A stretch of 64,000 nt of DNA from Methanofollis formosanus. GTDB taxonomy: Archaea > Halobacteriota > Methanomicrobia > Methanomicrobiales > Methanofollaceae. The stretch is from the NCBI RefSeq assembly GCF_019633745.1, contig NZ_CP037968.1, positions 124,001 to 188,000 of the forward strand, in the 5' to 3' direction. The stretch's first letter is position 1, and each line of letters starts with the position of its first letter. The position numbers and the translations under genes were made by a program. Below the pieces are notes generated by a model. The model had not been told where the DNA came from. It saw only the letters and a list, made by a program, of their open reading frames with translations, and ran no database searches. This document shows, piece by piece, positions 21,943-30,448 of the stretch.

Positions 21943-23166
21943 ATGACCGCGTTGCCGGATGCGACGTCCTGCCCATACTGCGGCGGCCCCCTGCCACCTG
22001 AGGAGCGGCAGGCCCCTTCTCTCTGCGACGCCTGTCTCGCAAAGATAGAGAGAGAGGCTCGACCGGTCCTCTTCACGAGCAGAATCACGCGGGACCAGGC
22101 GCTCGACATTGTCCAGACCTGGTGGGAAGACCCGTTGGTCGCCGGCGACCTGGCGACGAAGGCGCAGACGATCGAGTGCCGGTTGAATTATCTTCCCTTC
22201 TGGAAACTCACGGCCCACGTCGCCGGCCATGTGACGGGTGACGACAACTCAGAAGATAAAGTGCCGATGGACGTCGCCCTCGACAACGACTTTGTCTGGA
22301 CCGGGGCCGCCGGCGACACGGGCGGTCTCGGGATTTATTATCTCAGGAATCTCATCGGTGAGACCGTCTCCTCCGATGCCTGCACCGCCCGGGTTGCAGA
22401 GACGACCGTCCCACCGGCAGAGGGTTTTGCAGAGGGGTTGAGAGCCCTGCGCTATGGAGCGCTGCGCTATTCCGGCGTGCCCCACGTCACCGCCGACGAG
22501 GTACGCCTCCGGCCTCTCGAGGGCGGTCTGGTCGTCTATCCATTCTGGATCGTGCGGTACGCATATGCCGGACGTAATTATTTCGCCACGGTCGACGGCG
22601 TCACCGGCGACCTCGTATCTGGCCGGGCGCCGGGAACTATTTTCAGGAGAGCCTTCGCGTTCGTCAAAGCCATGGCCGCCACCGTCCTGGCCGTCCTGGT
22701 AGGGATCTTATGTTTAGAACTTCTTTTCAATCCGGACATCCCTGACCCTGAGGGGAGTCTCGCAATTTGTGTGATTTATATAATTTTTGCAATCTTTGTC
22801 TTCAGTTTTGGTATTATTCCGTTACTCATAATTTTCATCTGCGTCCAAATTGCCCGTGACGACTTTGCTTTCTCTCGCTATGGTGCCGAGATCACCTACG
22901 GCGAGGTGAACGGCGGGTACCGCTCTTCCTCCAAACATCTGCCTTCAGAGAACACCGTCAAGATCGCCGCCATCATTCTCGGGTTCTGCTCCATGGTCAT
23001 CGGCGGGTTTGTTTTGTACCATTGGGGAAAATGGCAGGCACTGGTCGCGGCCGTCGCAGGACTGGTGGCATATATCATCGCGTGTATCTCCCTGCACAAT
23101 CCGACGTGGGGGACGGCCAGCAGGCGGTGGGTGCATGAGGACTATCCTGTAGAGGAGGAGGCATGA
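21943..23166 (+). CDS. Tandem membrane protein family, long form with zinc ribbon (type A)
   Basis: About 407 aa; the ATG at 21943 has the same CTACCATG context as the paralogue at 17719. A four-Cys zinc ribbon opens the protein (CPYCGG ... LCDACL, residues 10-32). Then come ITRDQALDIVQTWWED, CRLNYLPFWKLTAHV, LDNDFVWTGAAGDTGGLG, IYYLRNLIGETV, YPFWIVRYAYAG and YFATVDGVTGDLVSGRAPG. Four membrane helices occupy the C-terminal 180 residues. I do not recognise a named family. Head of a block of three paralogues, all on the plus strand and nearly touching. Confidence 0.78.
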   Translation: MTALPDATSCPYCGGPLPPEERQAPSLCDACLAKIEREARPVLFTSRITRDQALDIVQTWWEDPLVAGDLATKAQTIECRLNYLPFWKLTAHVAGHVTGDDNSEDKVPMDVALDNDFVWTGAAGDTGGLGIYYLRNLIGETVSSDACTARVAETTVPPAEGFAEGLRALRYGALRYSGVPHVTADEVRLRPLEGGLVVYPFWIVRYAYAGRNYFATVDGVTGDLVSGRAPGTIFRRAFAFVKAMAATVLAVLVGILCLELLFNPDIPDPEGSLAICVIYIIFAIFVFSFGIIPLLIIFICVQIARDDFAFSRYGAEITYGEVNGGYRSSSKHLPSENTVKIAAIILGFCSMVIGGFVLYHWGKWQALVAAVAGLVAYIIACISLHNPTWGTASRRWVHEDYPVEEEA

Positions 23167-23244
23167 CCTGTGTGGTGCAGCCAGACACATGAAAATTCAT
23201 GGGCGACAGATCCGCCCTCCCCGGTGAGCGACACCCGCCCCCCG

Positions 23245-24348
23245 ATGATAGAACCAGATACCCCGACACTGCTCTTCAAGCGCACGGTCGGCAGAGGACA
23301 GGCACTCGAGGCAGTGCGTGCCTGGTGGGACGACAGGTTGATGGCCCGGGATCTGAGGGACCGGGCTCGGGTGATTGAATGCCGGCTGAAATATTATCCG
23401 TTCTGGCGACTCACCGCCTGTGTCAAAGGCCGCGTGGAGGGCTACCGGATCGAATCGAACGACGTTACATCCTGGGAAGTGCCGACGAAGGCAGCCCTCG
23501 ACAGAGATTTCGTCTGGACCAGGGCGGCCAGCGATACGAGCGCACTCGGCGTTTCGTACCTCAGGAATCTGGACGGCGAGACGGTGCTCTCCGACGCCTT
23601 CATCGGGCAGGTGACCGTCCCGGAGGAAGAAGGGATCGCAGAAGGCAGAAGAGCAATGGAGCGCGGTGCGCAGAGGCATTCCGGCGTGCCCCACGTCACC
23701 GGGCACAAGATCTTTCTCTGGCATCCCCAGAGCACGCTGCTCATCTATCCGTTCTGGGTGGTGCGGTACCTCTATGCCGACCGCACCTATTTCGCCACAG
23801 TCGACGGCGTCACCGGCGACCTCGTCGCCGGCCGGGCGCCGGGAAATCTGTTCAGGAGAATCTTCGCGTTCGTCGCCGCCACTGCCGCCAGCATCCTGAC
23901 GGTCGTGGTGTGGGTCGTCGTATTGGAGAGGTCCGTATTTCGTGATGCCGGCCCGGTTTCTGATCTTGACATCTTTCTCCTCGTTCTTGCCATGCCCATG
24001 ATCACGCTGTACGGCTGGGGCATGGTCATCGACGCCTTCACCTTCTCCTGTCATGGTGCCAAGATCACCGCCGGCGACGTGCATGGCGGGTACCGACATT
24101 CTCAAGACAACCTGCCTTCAGAACAGATGATCACCCTGACTGCCGGTATCGTTCTCGGGTTTCTCTTCATGGTCGGCGGAGGGCTGGTCTTCTACCACTG
24201 GCGGATGTGGCCGGGACTGGTCGCGGCCGTGGCGGGACTGGTCGTCCATATCCTCTCGTGCACGTGCTGGTACAACCCTGCATGGGAGACGGAGGGCAGG
24301 CGCCGGGCCAGGAATACCCGTCCTATGCAGAGGGAAGAGGAATGGTGA
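23245..24348 (+). CDS. Tandem membrane protein family, long form without ribbon (type A)
   Basis: About 367 aa from the ATG at 23245; GTG codons at 23224 and 23170 are alternatives. It shares the whole body of the 21943 protein (WWDDRLMARDL, CRLKYYPFWRLTA, DFVWTRAASDTSALGVSYLRNLDGETV, YPFWVVRYLYADRTYFATVDGVTGDLVAGRAPG, four late helices ending LVAAVAGLVVHI) but lacks the N-terminal zinc ribbon. It follows the previous gene closely and overlaps the next by 7 bp. A recent tandem duplicate is the simplest reading. Confidence 0.76.
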   Translation: MIEPDTPTLLFKRTVGRGQALEAVRAWWDDRLMARDLRDRARVIECRLKYYPFWRLTACVKGRVEGYRIESNDVTSWEVPTKAALDRDFVWTRAASDTSALGVSYLRNLDGETVLSDAFIGQVTVPEEEGIAEGRRAMERGAQRHSGVPHVTGHKIFLWHPQSTLLIYPFWVVRYLYADRTYFATVDGVTGDLVAGRAPGNLFRRIFAFVAATAASILTVVVWVVVLERSVFRDAGPVSDLDIFLLVLAMPMITLYGWGMVIDAFTFSCHGAKITAGDVHGGYRHSQDNLPSEQMITLTAGIVLGFLFMVGGGLVFYHWRMWPGLVAAVAGLVVHILSCTCWYNPAWETEGRRRARNTRPMQREEEW

Positions 24349-25277
24349 CGGTGATCTCTACTCTGCTCTCCTTCACGGACCGGCACGCGGGGGAGACGCC
24401 GATGCCCTCGCACCCCCCGACAAAGGTCAGGTTCAAGAACGTCATCGACCGTGCGGAGGCGGTCGAGTTCCTGAGGGACTGGTGGCGGGACGGGCCGAAG
24501 GCACGCGGGCTTGAAGAGGAGGGGCAGGTCACCGGATGCACTGCCTGCTATGTGCCGTTCTGGAGCACGAAATGGGGGGCGACCGCCTATGTGGATGTCT
24601 CCCTGGTTGAAACCTTCAAACGGTCGCCGGTCAAGGTCGTCTATGAGATACATCTTACCAGGACCGATGTGGCCTGCGATAGCGGCGAGATCGAGGTCTC
24701 GTTCCTGCCGACTCTCCGCGGCGAGACGGTGCCCGACACGATGTGCGCGGAACCAGAACTCGGGGCCACGGTTTCAGCGGAGGAGGTCCTGGCCGGACAG
24801 AAGAAGCTGGTCGACGTCAGAGTCGGCAGAATGCTTGATGAGAAGCACCAATATTTCTCCAGACAGGTCCGCACCCGTCTCCTTGAACGCACGCTCGTCT
24901 ATTATCCACTCTGGGTGGCCCACTACACCTTCCGGGGCCGCCCCTACCGGGCCACCGTCGACGGCGTCACCGGCGAGGTGCTTGCGGGCCGGGCGCCCGG
25001 CGATCTGCTCACCCGCTGCTGCACCGGTGCCGGCGTGCTTCTGGTCTGTGCCGTGGGTGCGGCGATCTGGTTCAGGATCCTGCTCACTCTCGGGTGGATC
25101 GGTGTCCTGATGATAGGGAGTGTGGTCTTTCTCTTCTGTCTGGGGATCGTGTGGTGGAAGTATTCGTTCCTGCGGTACGGCTCGGTGGTCGTGACCGGGC
25201 AGGCGGCGGGGGGATACCGGTATTGTAGTAAGATTAAGATACCGGCCCCTGAAGGGGAGACGTCATGGGGCCAATAA
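24342..25277 (+). CDS. Tandem membrane protein family, short form (type B)
   Basis: About 311 aa. The ATG at 24342 overlaps the preceding stop (ATGGTGA) and has a GGGAAGAGG ribosome site; an ATG at 24402 is an alternative. Closest to the gene at 18893: RAEAVEFLRDWWRDGPKARGLEEEG, CYVPFWSTKW, YYPLWVAHYTFRG, YRATVDGVTGEVLAGRAPGDLLTRC, then two membrane helices and a short tail with RYGSVVVTGQAAGGYRY. The A-B order repeats that of 17719/18893, so the whole A-B pair was likely duplicated. Confidence 0.76.
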   Translation: MVTVISTLLSFTDRHAGETPMPSHPPTKVRFKNVIDRAEAVEFLRDWWRDGPKARGLEEEGQVTGCTACYVPFWSTKWGATAYVDVSLVETFKRSPVKVVYEIHLTRTDVACDSGEIEVSFLPTLRGETVPDTMCAEPELGATVSAEEVLAGQKKLVDVRVGRMLDEKHQYFSRQVRTRLLERTLVYYPLWVAHYTFRGRPYRATVDGVTGEVLAGRAPGDLLTRCCTGAGVLLVCAVGAAIWFRILLTLGWIGVLMIGSVVFLFCLGIVWWKYSFLRYGSVVVTGQAAGGYRYCSKIKIPAPEGETSWGQ

Positions 25278-25723
25278 ATGGCTTTATTGGGGGTTTTTCC
25301 CGGGATTGTCCGAGGAAACCGCCCCTCTCAGCGGCTCAGGATGGGCGCTTTCGAGGGGGTTGGTGGGATTCATCCTCCGTCGGATCGGGGGCGGAATCTT
25401 TGGGATATAATCGGCGAATTTGTCTGATTTTTCCGATCTGAGGGAGATATGCGGGTTTAGGGGGCGATCGATTTTGGGATCTGAGAATGAGGAGAAAAGC
25501 GGAAAAGAAGGGCAAATTGGGCTTTTTTGGGGGTGGGGTGAGGGCGTCTTTCTGTCGGTTGGGGGTTTTGATGAGCAGATCCCTGCAATGGATCGACTCC
25601 CGAGATCCACCATAAATTCAGAGATAGGGGCGAGTGCAGAAGATAGTGCAGGAGGGGTTCTGTGGTATGATTTCGGTAGTTCCGTCGAGGGGGGGTGGAC
25701 CGATGTATGGGAGTTGCTGAGAA
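25278..25723. other. Intergenic region
   Basis: About 450 bp with low-complexity G-rich and A-rich runs. Open frames here have no ribosome sites and odd composition. I see no gene, terminator stem or repeat I can support. Confidence 0.4.
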
Positions 25724-25903
25724 ATGAAAAATGTCGATATGAGACTGGGGGGGGATAGGCTGGTGATCACGGTCGACCTCGCGAAGGAGTTTGGAGCATC
25801 GAAGTCGGACTAGTCGAACACGAAAGTCTCGACTGAGGGGGATGTTTCGGTGCCTGAGCATGAGGAGATCAAGATCGGGTTGAATATGTATCGGAAAAAG
25901 TGA
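25724..25903 (+). pseudogene. Small conserved protein interrupted by one amber codon
   Basis: The frame reads MKNVDMRLGGDRLVITVDL and ends IKIGLNMYRKK, 59 residues in all. As I recall it, this matches a widespread short bacterial/archaeal family of unknown function with ITVDLxKEFGPSxSGK and VPxxExxKIGLNVYRK. Codon 30 is TAG (25811-25813), within the stretch where the family has SGK. No other lesion is visible. Pyrrolysine read-through is unlikely in this lineage, so I call it a young pseudogene. Confidence 0.6.
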
Positions 25904-25916
25904 TTGAGACGGGGCA

Positions 25917-26922
25917 TTACGCCTCTCCGCTCACCATTCTGCAGATCTGCTCGGCCTGCATGAGGACCAGGTTGGTCGCCTCCTCCCGGCGGTCCGGCGG
26001 ATAATGGTACTTCCTCAGGATCCTCTTGATCTGCGCCCGCATCCTCGCCCGCACGCTTTCCTTCAGCGACCAGTCGATGGTGACGTTCTCCCGGATCTTC
26101 ACCACCAGTTCGCTGGCGATCTTCCTGAGATCCTCGTCGGCCATCACCTGCCTGGCGCTCTCGTTCTCGGCAAGCGCATCGTAAAAGGCGACCTCAGCCT
26201 CAGAAAGCCCCAGTTTCTCACCGCGGCCGACCGCCTCCCTCACCTCCTGGGCGGTCCTGATCAGTTCCTCGATGATGATGGCGGTCTCCACCGATCGGTT
26301 CTCGTATTCGTGTACTGATTTTTCAAGCATCTCTGAGAGTTTCCTGGACTGCACCACATTTTTCCGCAACGTTGCCCGGATCTGGTCGTCGATGAGTTTG
26401 CGCAGCAGTTCGACGGCGACATTCTTCTGCGGGAGATCTCTCACTTCGGCGAGGAACTCGTCAGAGAGGACCGAGATGTCGGGTTTGTCCAGCCCGACGA
26501 GCTGGAAGATGTCCACCGGGCCGTCGCCTTGACGAGCGATGCCTTCACCGTCTGGAAGATGGTGTACTGATTGACGGCGAGCCAGTCGTTCTTCTCCGGG
26601 CGAGAGGGGTCGATGATGCGGGCGATGCCGTGGCGGACGGCGCCGTCGTCGTCGCGGTATTCGACGGTGACGCTTCGGTGAGGTACTGGTGGAAGGCGTG
26701 GTTGTTCTCGACGAGGGAGGGGGAGGTCCGGGTTGAGCCTGAGGAGGGCGGCCCGGAGTCGCCCGGTGAGGAGGGGCTCGCGGTAACTTTCTCGTTCCGG
26801 GTGTGTCCCGTCGGGAGCGATCTCGGGGCCGTAGAGCACTTCATAGCCCATCTCTGCAAACCATCCGACGCTGCCGTCTCGACTTCGGCCTCGGTGAAGG
26901 TGTGTCGTCCCATTGGTGTCAT
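25917..26922 (-). pseudogene. hsdR: Type I restriction subunit R remnant
   Basis: HsdR is the motor/nuclease of type I restriction. Here only its ends survive. From the ATG at 26922 the N-terminus reads MGRHTFTEAEVETAA, jumps frame to WFAEMGYEVLYGPEIAPDG and RLNPDLP, back to AFHQYLTEASPS, then a third frame gives VEYRDDDGAVRHGIARIID and NDWLAVNQYTI. It is then joined directly to the C-terminal domain (from DIFQLVGLDKPDISVLSDEF, to 25917). The restriction nuclease core and both helicase domains are deleted. The start overlaps the fic stop as ATGA, so fic and hsdR were once one operon. No restriction activity is possible. Confidence 0.88.
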
Positions 26923-28247
26923 CTGCCGGGTTTTTTCTTCTCTTTCCAGAGGTCGCATTCTTCATTGAAAATGAAAATGAACTCCCGGCCGCGTTTTTCC
27001 TTTCTGATGTAGCCTTTCTCGGCGAGGCCGAGGAGATCGGTCCTCGCCGTCTGGTAGACCACACCGTGGGTCTCCGAGACTTCTCTGATGGTGAAGAATT
27101 CGTCGCTGTGTTCCATCATCTGCCTGAGAATATCTGCCTGCCTCTGGTTGATGGTTTGAATAGTTTTAATTATCGCTTTTGTCGCGTTCTGTTCGCTCTG
27201 TTTCTTCTCGATGTAGGCGAGCAGGTCTTTGCGGGCTTCCTCGATGCACCCGATATGATACTGGATGAAGTAGGTGAGGTCCATCTCGTCGTATTCGGTG
27301 TGAAGGTAGGCGAGAGCGTAGTTTTTCTTGGATCGCAGGATGATCCGGGAGATGGGCATGTACTCGAAGAGCCAGTAGCCCCGCGAGAGGACGTACCAGT
27401 AGAAGATGCTCCGTGCAGTCCTGCCATTGCCATCCTCGAAGGGGTGGATGTAGCCGATGAGGAAGTGGAGGATGATCCCCCTGATGATGGGATGGATGAA
27501 GGTGCTGGCATCGTCGTCGTCGGCATTTGCAAACTGGCAGAGTTCCTCGATCAGTTCCCATATTCTGGTGTGCGTTGGTGGGATGTGGTGGACGACACCG
27601 GTGGCAGAATCGGCGACCACGATATTGTCGTTGTCCCTGAACCGTCCGACGGCGTCCTCTTCGAGGGTGTTCTCGGTGACGAACCGATGGATGTCGATGA
27701 TGAAGTCCGGGGTGAGGGGTGTGTCCTTCTGATCCCTGATATATCGCATGGCCCGGTAGTTGTTGATCACCATCTGCTCAGACTTGTTCCGTGGCTCTCT
27801 CCCTTTTCTGAGCATCTCTTTGGCGACTTTGTGGGTGGTCGCCGCCCCTTCGAGGATCGATGAGGCGATGGCCTCCTCCATAAGGGAGTTGATGATGTAG
27901 GACTGTTCGAGTCTGATGGTCTTGTTATGGATCTGGATGGTGCCTGAGAGGTACTGGTCGAAAATGTGGAGGCTGCGCGAGATCTCAGGGGTGGTCGAGT
28001 ACTTGAGGTCGAGGGAGGGGTAGGGGACGGGTTCGTAGCGCATTGTCCTGAGCATCTTCATCATCGCCCAGGCCGCCATCCGTTTCTCGGGGTCAGGGAT
28101 GCGGTATCTAAGGTCGTCCCAGGAGAGGTAGCGGGTGTTATACCTGGCGACGAGTTTTTTGAATTCCGGATCCTGTGTTGTCTTGCTGAATATCAATTTC
28201 AGTGTTGTTTCTTCATTGGATGGCGGTTTTTCCGGGAGTTTATTCAT
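26919..28247 (-). CDS. Fic family AMP-transferase-like protein with winged helix
   Basis: Fic proteins transfer AMP or other groups to hydroxyls of target proteins. This 442-aa member has the intact catalytic motif HPFEDGNGRTAR (residues 268-279, catalytic H268) and the N-terminal autoinhibitory motif SxxxEG (S129, E133, G134), so it is a class II self-inhibited Fic. Residues ~360-430 look like a winged helix (LRQMMEHSDEFFTIREVSE). It sits upstream of the hsdR remnant, a known genomic partner of Fic/RloF-type genes. Its promoter region carries a palindrome array, so it may repress itself. Target unknown. Confidence 0.92.
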   Translation of the reverse strand: MNKLPEKPPSNEETTLKLIFSKTTQDPEFKKLVARYNTRYLSWDDLRYRIPDPEKRMAAWAMMKMLRTMRYEPVPYPSLDLKYSTTPEISRSLHIFDQYLSGTIQIHNKTIRLEQSYIINSLMEEAIASSILEGAATTHKVAKEMLRKGREPRNKSEQMVINNYRAMRYIRDQKDTPLTPDFIIDIHRFVTENTLEEDAVGRFRDNDNIVVADSATGVVHHIPPTHTRIWELIEELCQFANADDDDASTFIHPIIRGIILHFLIGYIHPFEDGNGRTARSIFYWYVLSRGYWLFEYMPISRIILRSKKNYALAYLHTEYDEMDLTYFIQYHIGCIEEARKDLLAYIEKKQSEQNATKAIIKTIQTINQRQADILRQMMEHSDEFFTIREVSETHGVVYQTARTDLLGLAEKGYIRKEKRGREFIFIFNEECDLWKEKKKPGR

Positions 28248-28262
28248 GGGTGCGACCTCCTA

Positions 28263-28345
28263 AATACTAATTTGATACAGATTAGTATTTCATTAGTATT
28301 TTGATCTGGATCTATAAAATACTAATTTTACACAAATTAGTAGTT
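28263..28345. promoter_or_regulatory. Operator array of TACTAAT/ATTAGTA palindromes upstream of fic
   Basis: Three inverted repeats in 80 bp. First: AATACTAAT (28263-28271) with ATTAGTATT (28281-28289), 9-bp perfect arms. Second: ATTAGTATTTT (28292-28302) with AAAATACTAAT (28316-28326), 11-bp perfect arms. Third: ACTAATTT with AAATTAGT (28321-28341), 8-bp arms sharing a half site with the second; further TTAGTAG half sites follow. A TATA-like TTTTATAG for fic lies inside (28312-28320). Repressor occupancy would block fic transcription; the winged helix of Fic is the obvious candidate. Confidence 0.7.
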
Positions 28346-28347
28346 AG

Positions 28348-28677
28348 TTAGTAGTTCGTGATTGCGATGAACCCTCTCCTTCCCAGTTCGCACGCGGAGA
28401 GGGCGACCTTCTTCCCCTCAAAGCACCCTTCCGGAAAATCCTCCGGCAACATCCGCCCGCGGGGCAGTTTGAAATAGGGAGCATCGGTCCCGGCCCCCCT
28501 GCCGTGCCCGCTGAGATGAACGGAATCATATCCCTGCAGAGATCCATCGTCCTCCAGGAACTCGATCAGATCGGCCTTGTTCGAGAACGTGAAGAGGGAC
28601 GCCACGGAAGGCCCTCCCAGACAGAGAAACTCGTGGAGCATCTGCCCTTCGGGATGCACTCAAGGATGAACACGGCC
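28348..28677 (-). pseudogene. CHAT (caspase-like) domain fragment, frameshifted
   Basis: The readable part (GTG at 28659) gives the CHAT protease layout: YDSVHLSGHGRG with the putative catalytic His, and KKVALSACELGRRGFI with the putative catalytic Cys. In the adjacent frame an ATG at 28677 starts MAVFILECIP, which joins in register to EGQMLHEFLC if one base is restored, so the start was lost by a one-base deletion. The C-terminus is cut right after the Cys motif, where the fic operator array begins. CHAT proteases act as effectors in several defence systems; this one is probably dead. Confidence 0.6.
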
Positions 28678-28683
28678 ATACGT

Positions 28684-29457
28684 TCAGCCCTCGTTTTCTG
28701 GCCGGCGGTGCGCTGCAGAGGAGGCGTCGGCTTTTCGATCGTCCACCGCGTTCATCTGGCGATTGATCTCGCGATGGAGATCCCTGATCGCCACCCAGGT
28801 GTAGAGGGCCATCGGGAAGTGTCGCATGCCAACGCTGATCCCGAGTCTCGCGGCGAGCATACAAAACGAGGGTATCGTGTCTGTCTCCCGATAGTGCTTC
28901 TGCGCCGCCCAGTAGACGCCGCGGACGATCACGACACCCCACCTCTGGTTCAGTTCGCCTGGATCCTCCTCCTGCGGCAGGACACGACTGTAGACCTCTT
29001 CCAGCCGGGGGAAGGTCTCATCGATCTCGTCACTCTCCCCCAGATCTCTCCATGTTTTCTTCTCTTCCGCACCAGGTAATGCCGTGAGATGTCTTCTGTG
29101 TATATGGTTTGAGACCGATTGTGAGGGGAAGATGGTGTTGTCATGCTCCACGAAGGCCTCGATGATCACCGACACCCGGGCAGACCATGCAGGATGGTCT
29201 TCCAGCGGTGTCTTCCCTTCAGCCTGTGCGAGGTGCTCGACAGACTCAGTGGGGGTGCATGCCGGCCATCTCCTGAGCATTTTTATGATTGTGCAGTAGA
29301 TGTTCCACTCCTCCTCCAGGTCGCGGTCGAGATCTCGGGGGAGGAGGCCCCGGTCCATGGCGCTTGCAAACGTGCCGGTGACCTTCTCAAAACACGGTAC
29401 CTTCTTTCCCAGGATGATCTGGTCAAGCGCATGCCTGCAGATCCTCCGTCTATACAT
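28684..29457 (-). CDS. Hypothetical protein upstream of CHAT fragment
   Basis: 257 aa, no membrane segment or recognised motif. Mostly helical by eye, with acidic stretches (ESDEIDETFPRLEEVYSR) and a Trp-rich middle (NQRWGVVIVRGVYWAAQKHY). Same strand and frame as the CHAT fragment, separated from it by one stop and about 25 bases. It may be the regulatory or adaptor half of the same lost effector, or the two may once have been one longer reading frame. I cannot assign a function. Confidence 0.55.
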   Translation of the reverse strand: MYRRRICRHALDQIILGKKVPCFEKVTGTFASAMDRGLLPRDLDRDLEEEWNIYCTIIKMLRRWPACTPTESVEHLAQAEGKTPLEDHPAWSARVSVIIEAFVEHDNTIFPSQSVSNHIHRRHLTALPGAEEKKTWRDLGESDEIDETFPRLEEVYSRVLPQEEDPGELNQRWGVVIVRGVYWAAQKHYRETDTIPSFCMLAARLGISVGMRHFPMALYTWVAIRDLHREINRQMNAVDDRKADASSAAHRRPENEG

Positions 29458-29623
29458 ATGCCCTCCACACTGCTTCTCTTCTCTCTTCGTTTCGAAATGC
29501 GGCGCCGCGCCAGACGGCCGCTCCGCTCATCATAACCCTTTTTTCGATCATCGTTTACCTCAAATCAGGTTCTGCTCTCTTTGGCTCAGTGCGTGCGTTC
29601 TTGCCACAACCCGGAAAATACGG

Positions 29624-30340
29624 TCAGGTGTTCCTGTCATAATGATACCGCCCCGGAGGGATCCTGATCTCAAACCGTGCACCCTGCCCCTCTGTTCCAC
29701 CTTCCGAGATCGAGAAGTTGAGGATTTTCAGGGCTCGCCAGGTGAAGAAAAGGCCCGTGCCTGTGTGGTCCCCGAAGCCGTACCTGAAGATCCGGGACTT
29801 GTGCTCTTCGGGGATGCCACGGCCGTCATCCTGAACGGTGATGAGGCCCCCGCTCTCATCTTCAGAGAAGACGATCTCTATCTCTGAAATGGTGCCGCCG
29901 CCATGAGAGAGGGCATTCTCGATCAGATTGAAGAACACCATTTTGATCAATGTGTCGGCATAGATCTCGACGTCTCCAACATCGATGACAAGATCGACAT
30001 TCTCATGAGGAACTTCGTCTGCGGCGACCTGGATCAGGTCGCGGAGACGGAGCCATGTCGAGGGCGGCACCCTCGGGACCATATAGAACTCGGCCATCTC
30101 CGCGTGCCATCGTATCCCGTCCACCGCTTTCATCATGCATTCATATGGCCGGTGAAGCCCGGGGTGTTTCTGCATCTCGCCGTCCAGAATCTCCCTGTAT
30201 CCATCGATCGCAGAGAGCAGGTTGAGAATGTCGTGAGAGGTCATGCCACTCATCAACGTCACCTTCTCATGTGCCGCTCGAAGGCGTTCACAGTCCTCCT
30301 GGACGGCGCCTCCGCTCTTCCTAACATCATTTTTCTTCAT
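29624..30340 (-). CDS. Soluble histidine kinase, minimal form
   Basis: A 238-aa kinase core without input domain or membrane helix. The H-box lies in GMTSHDILNLLSAIDGY (about 33-49), the N-box in FFNLIENALSHGGG, the G1-box in VQDDGRGIPEEHKSRIF and a G2-like GTGLFFTW. This short HisKA-HATPase form, usually found at the end of PAS kinases, is typical of Methanomicrobiales. No response regulator is encoded nearby, so its partner is unknown; the N-terminal 25 residues are polar and may dock to another sensor. Confidence 0.85.
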   Translation of the reverse strand: MKKNDVRKSGGAVQEDCERLRAAHEKVTLMSGMTSHDILNLLSAIDGYREILDGEMQKHPGLHRPYECMMKAVDGIRWHAEMAEFYMVPRVPPSTWLRLRDLIQVAADEVPHENVDLVIDVGDVEIYADTLIKMVFFNLIENALSHGGGTISEIEIVFSEDESGGLITVQDDGRGIPEEHKSRIFRYGFGDHTGTGLFFTWRALKILNFSISEGGTEGQGARFEIRIPPGRYHYDRNT

Positions 30341-30448
30341 GATTCACCTCAAACGGGTTTTTTCTTCGTCTCTCCTGCCGGTGCCTCTACAGACGGCACC
30401 TCCGGTACCGAGAACTCTGCCTTACATGGTTTGCCTCCAGGTGTTGCC

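Noticed and set aside
25811-25813. Pyrrolysine codon in the 59-codon ORF
   Set aside because: The host order is not known for pyrrolysine use and no pyl gene is in the window; a nonsense mutation is simpler.
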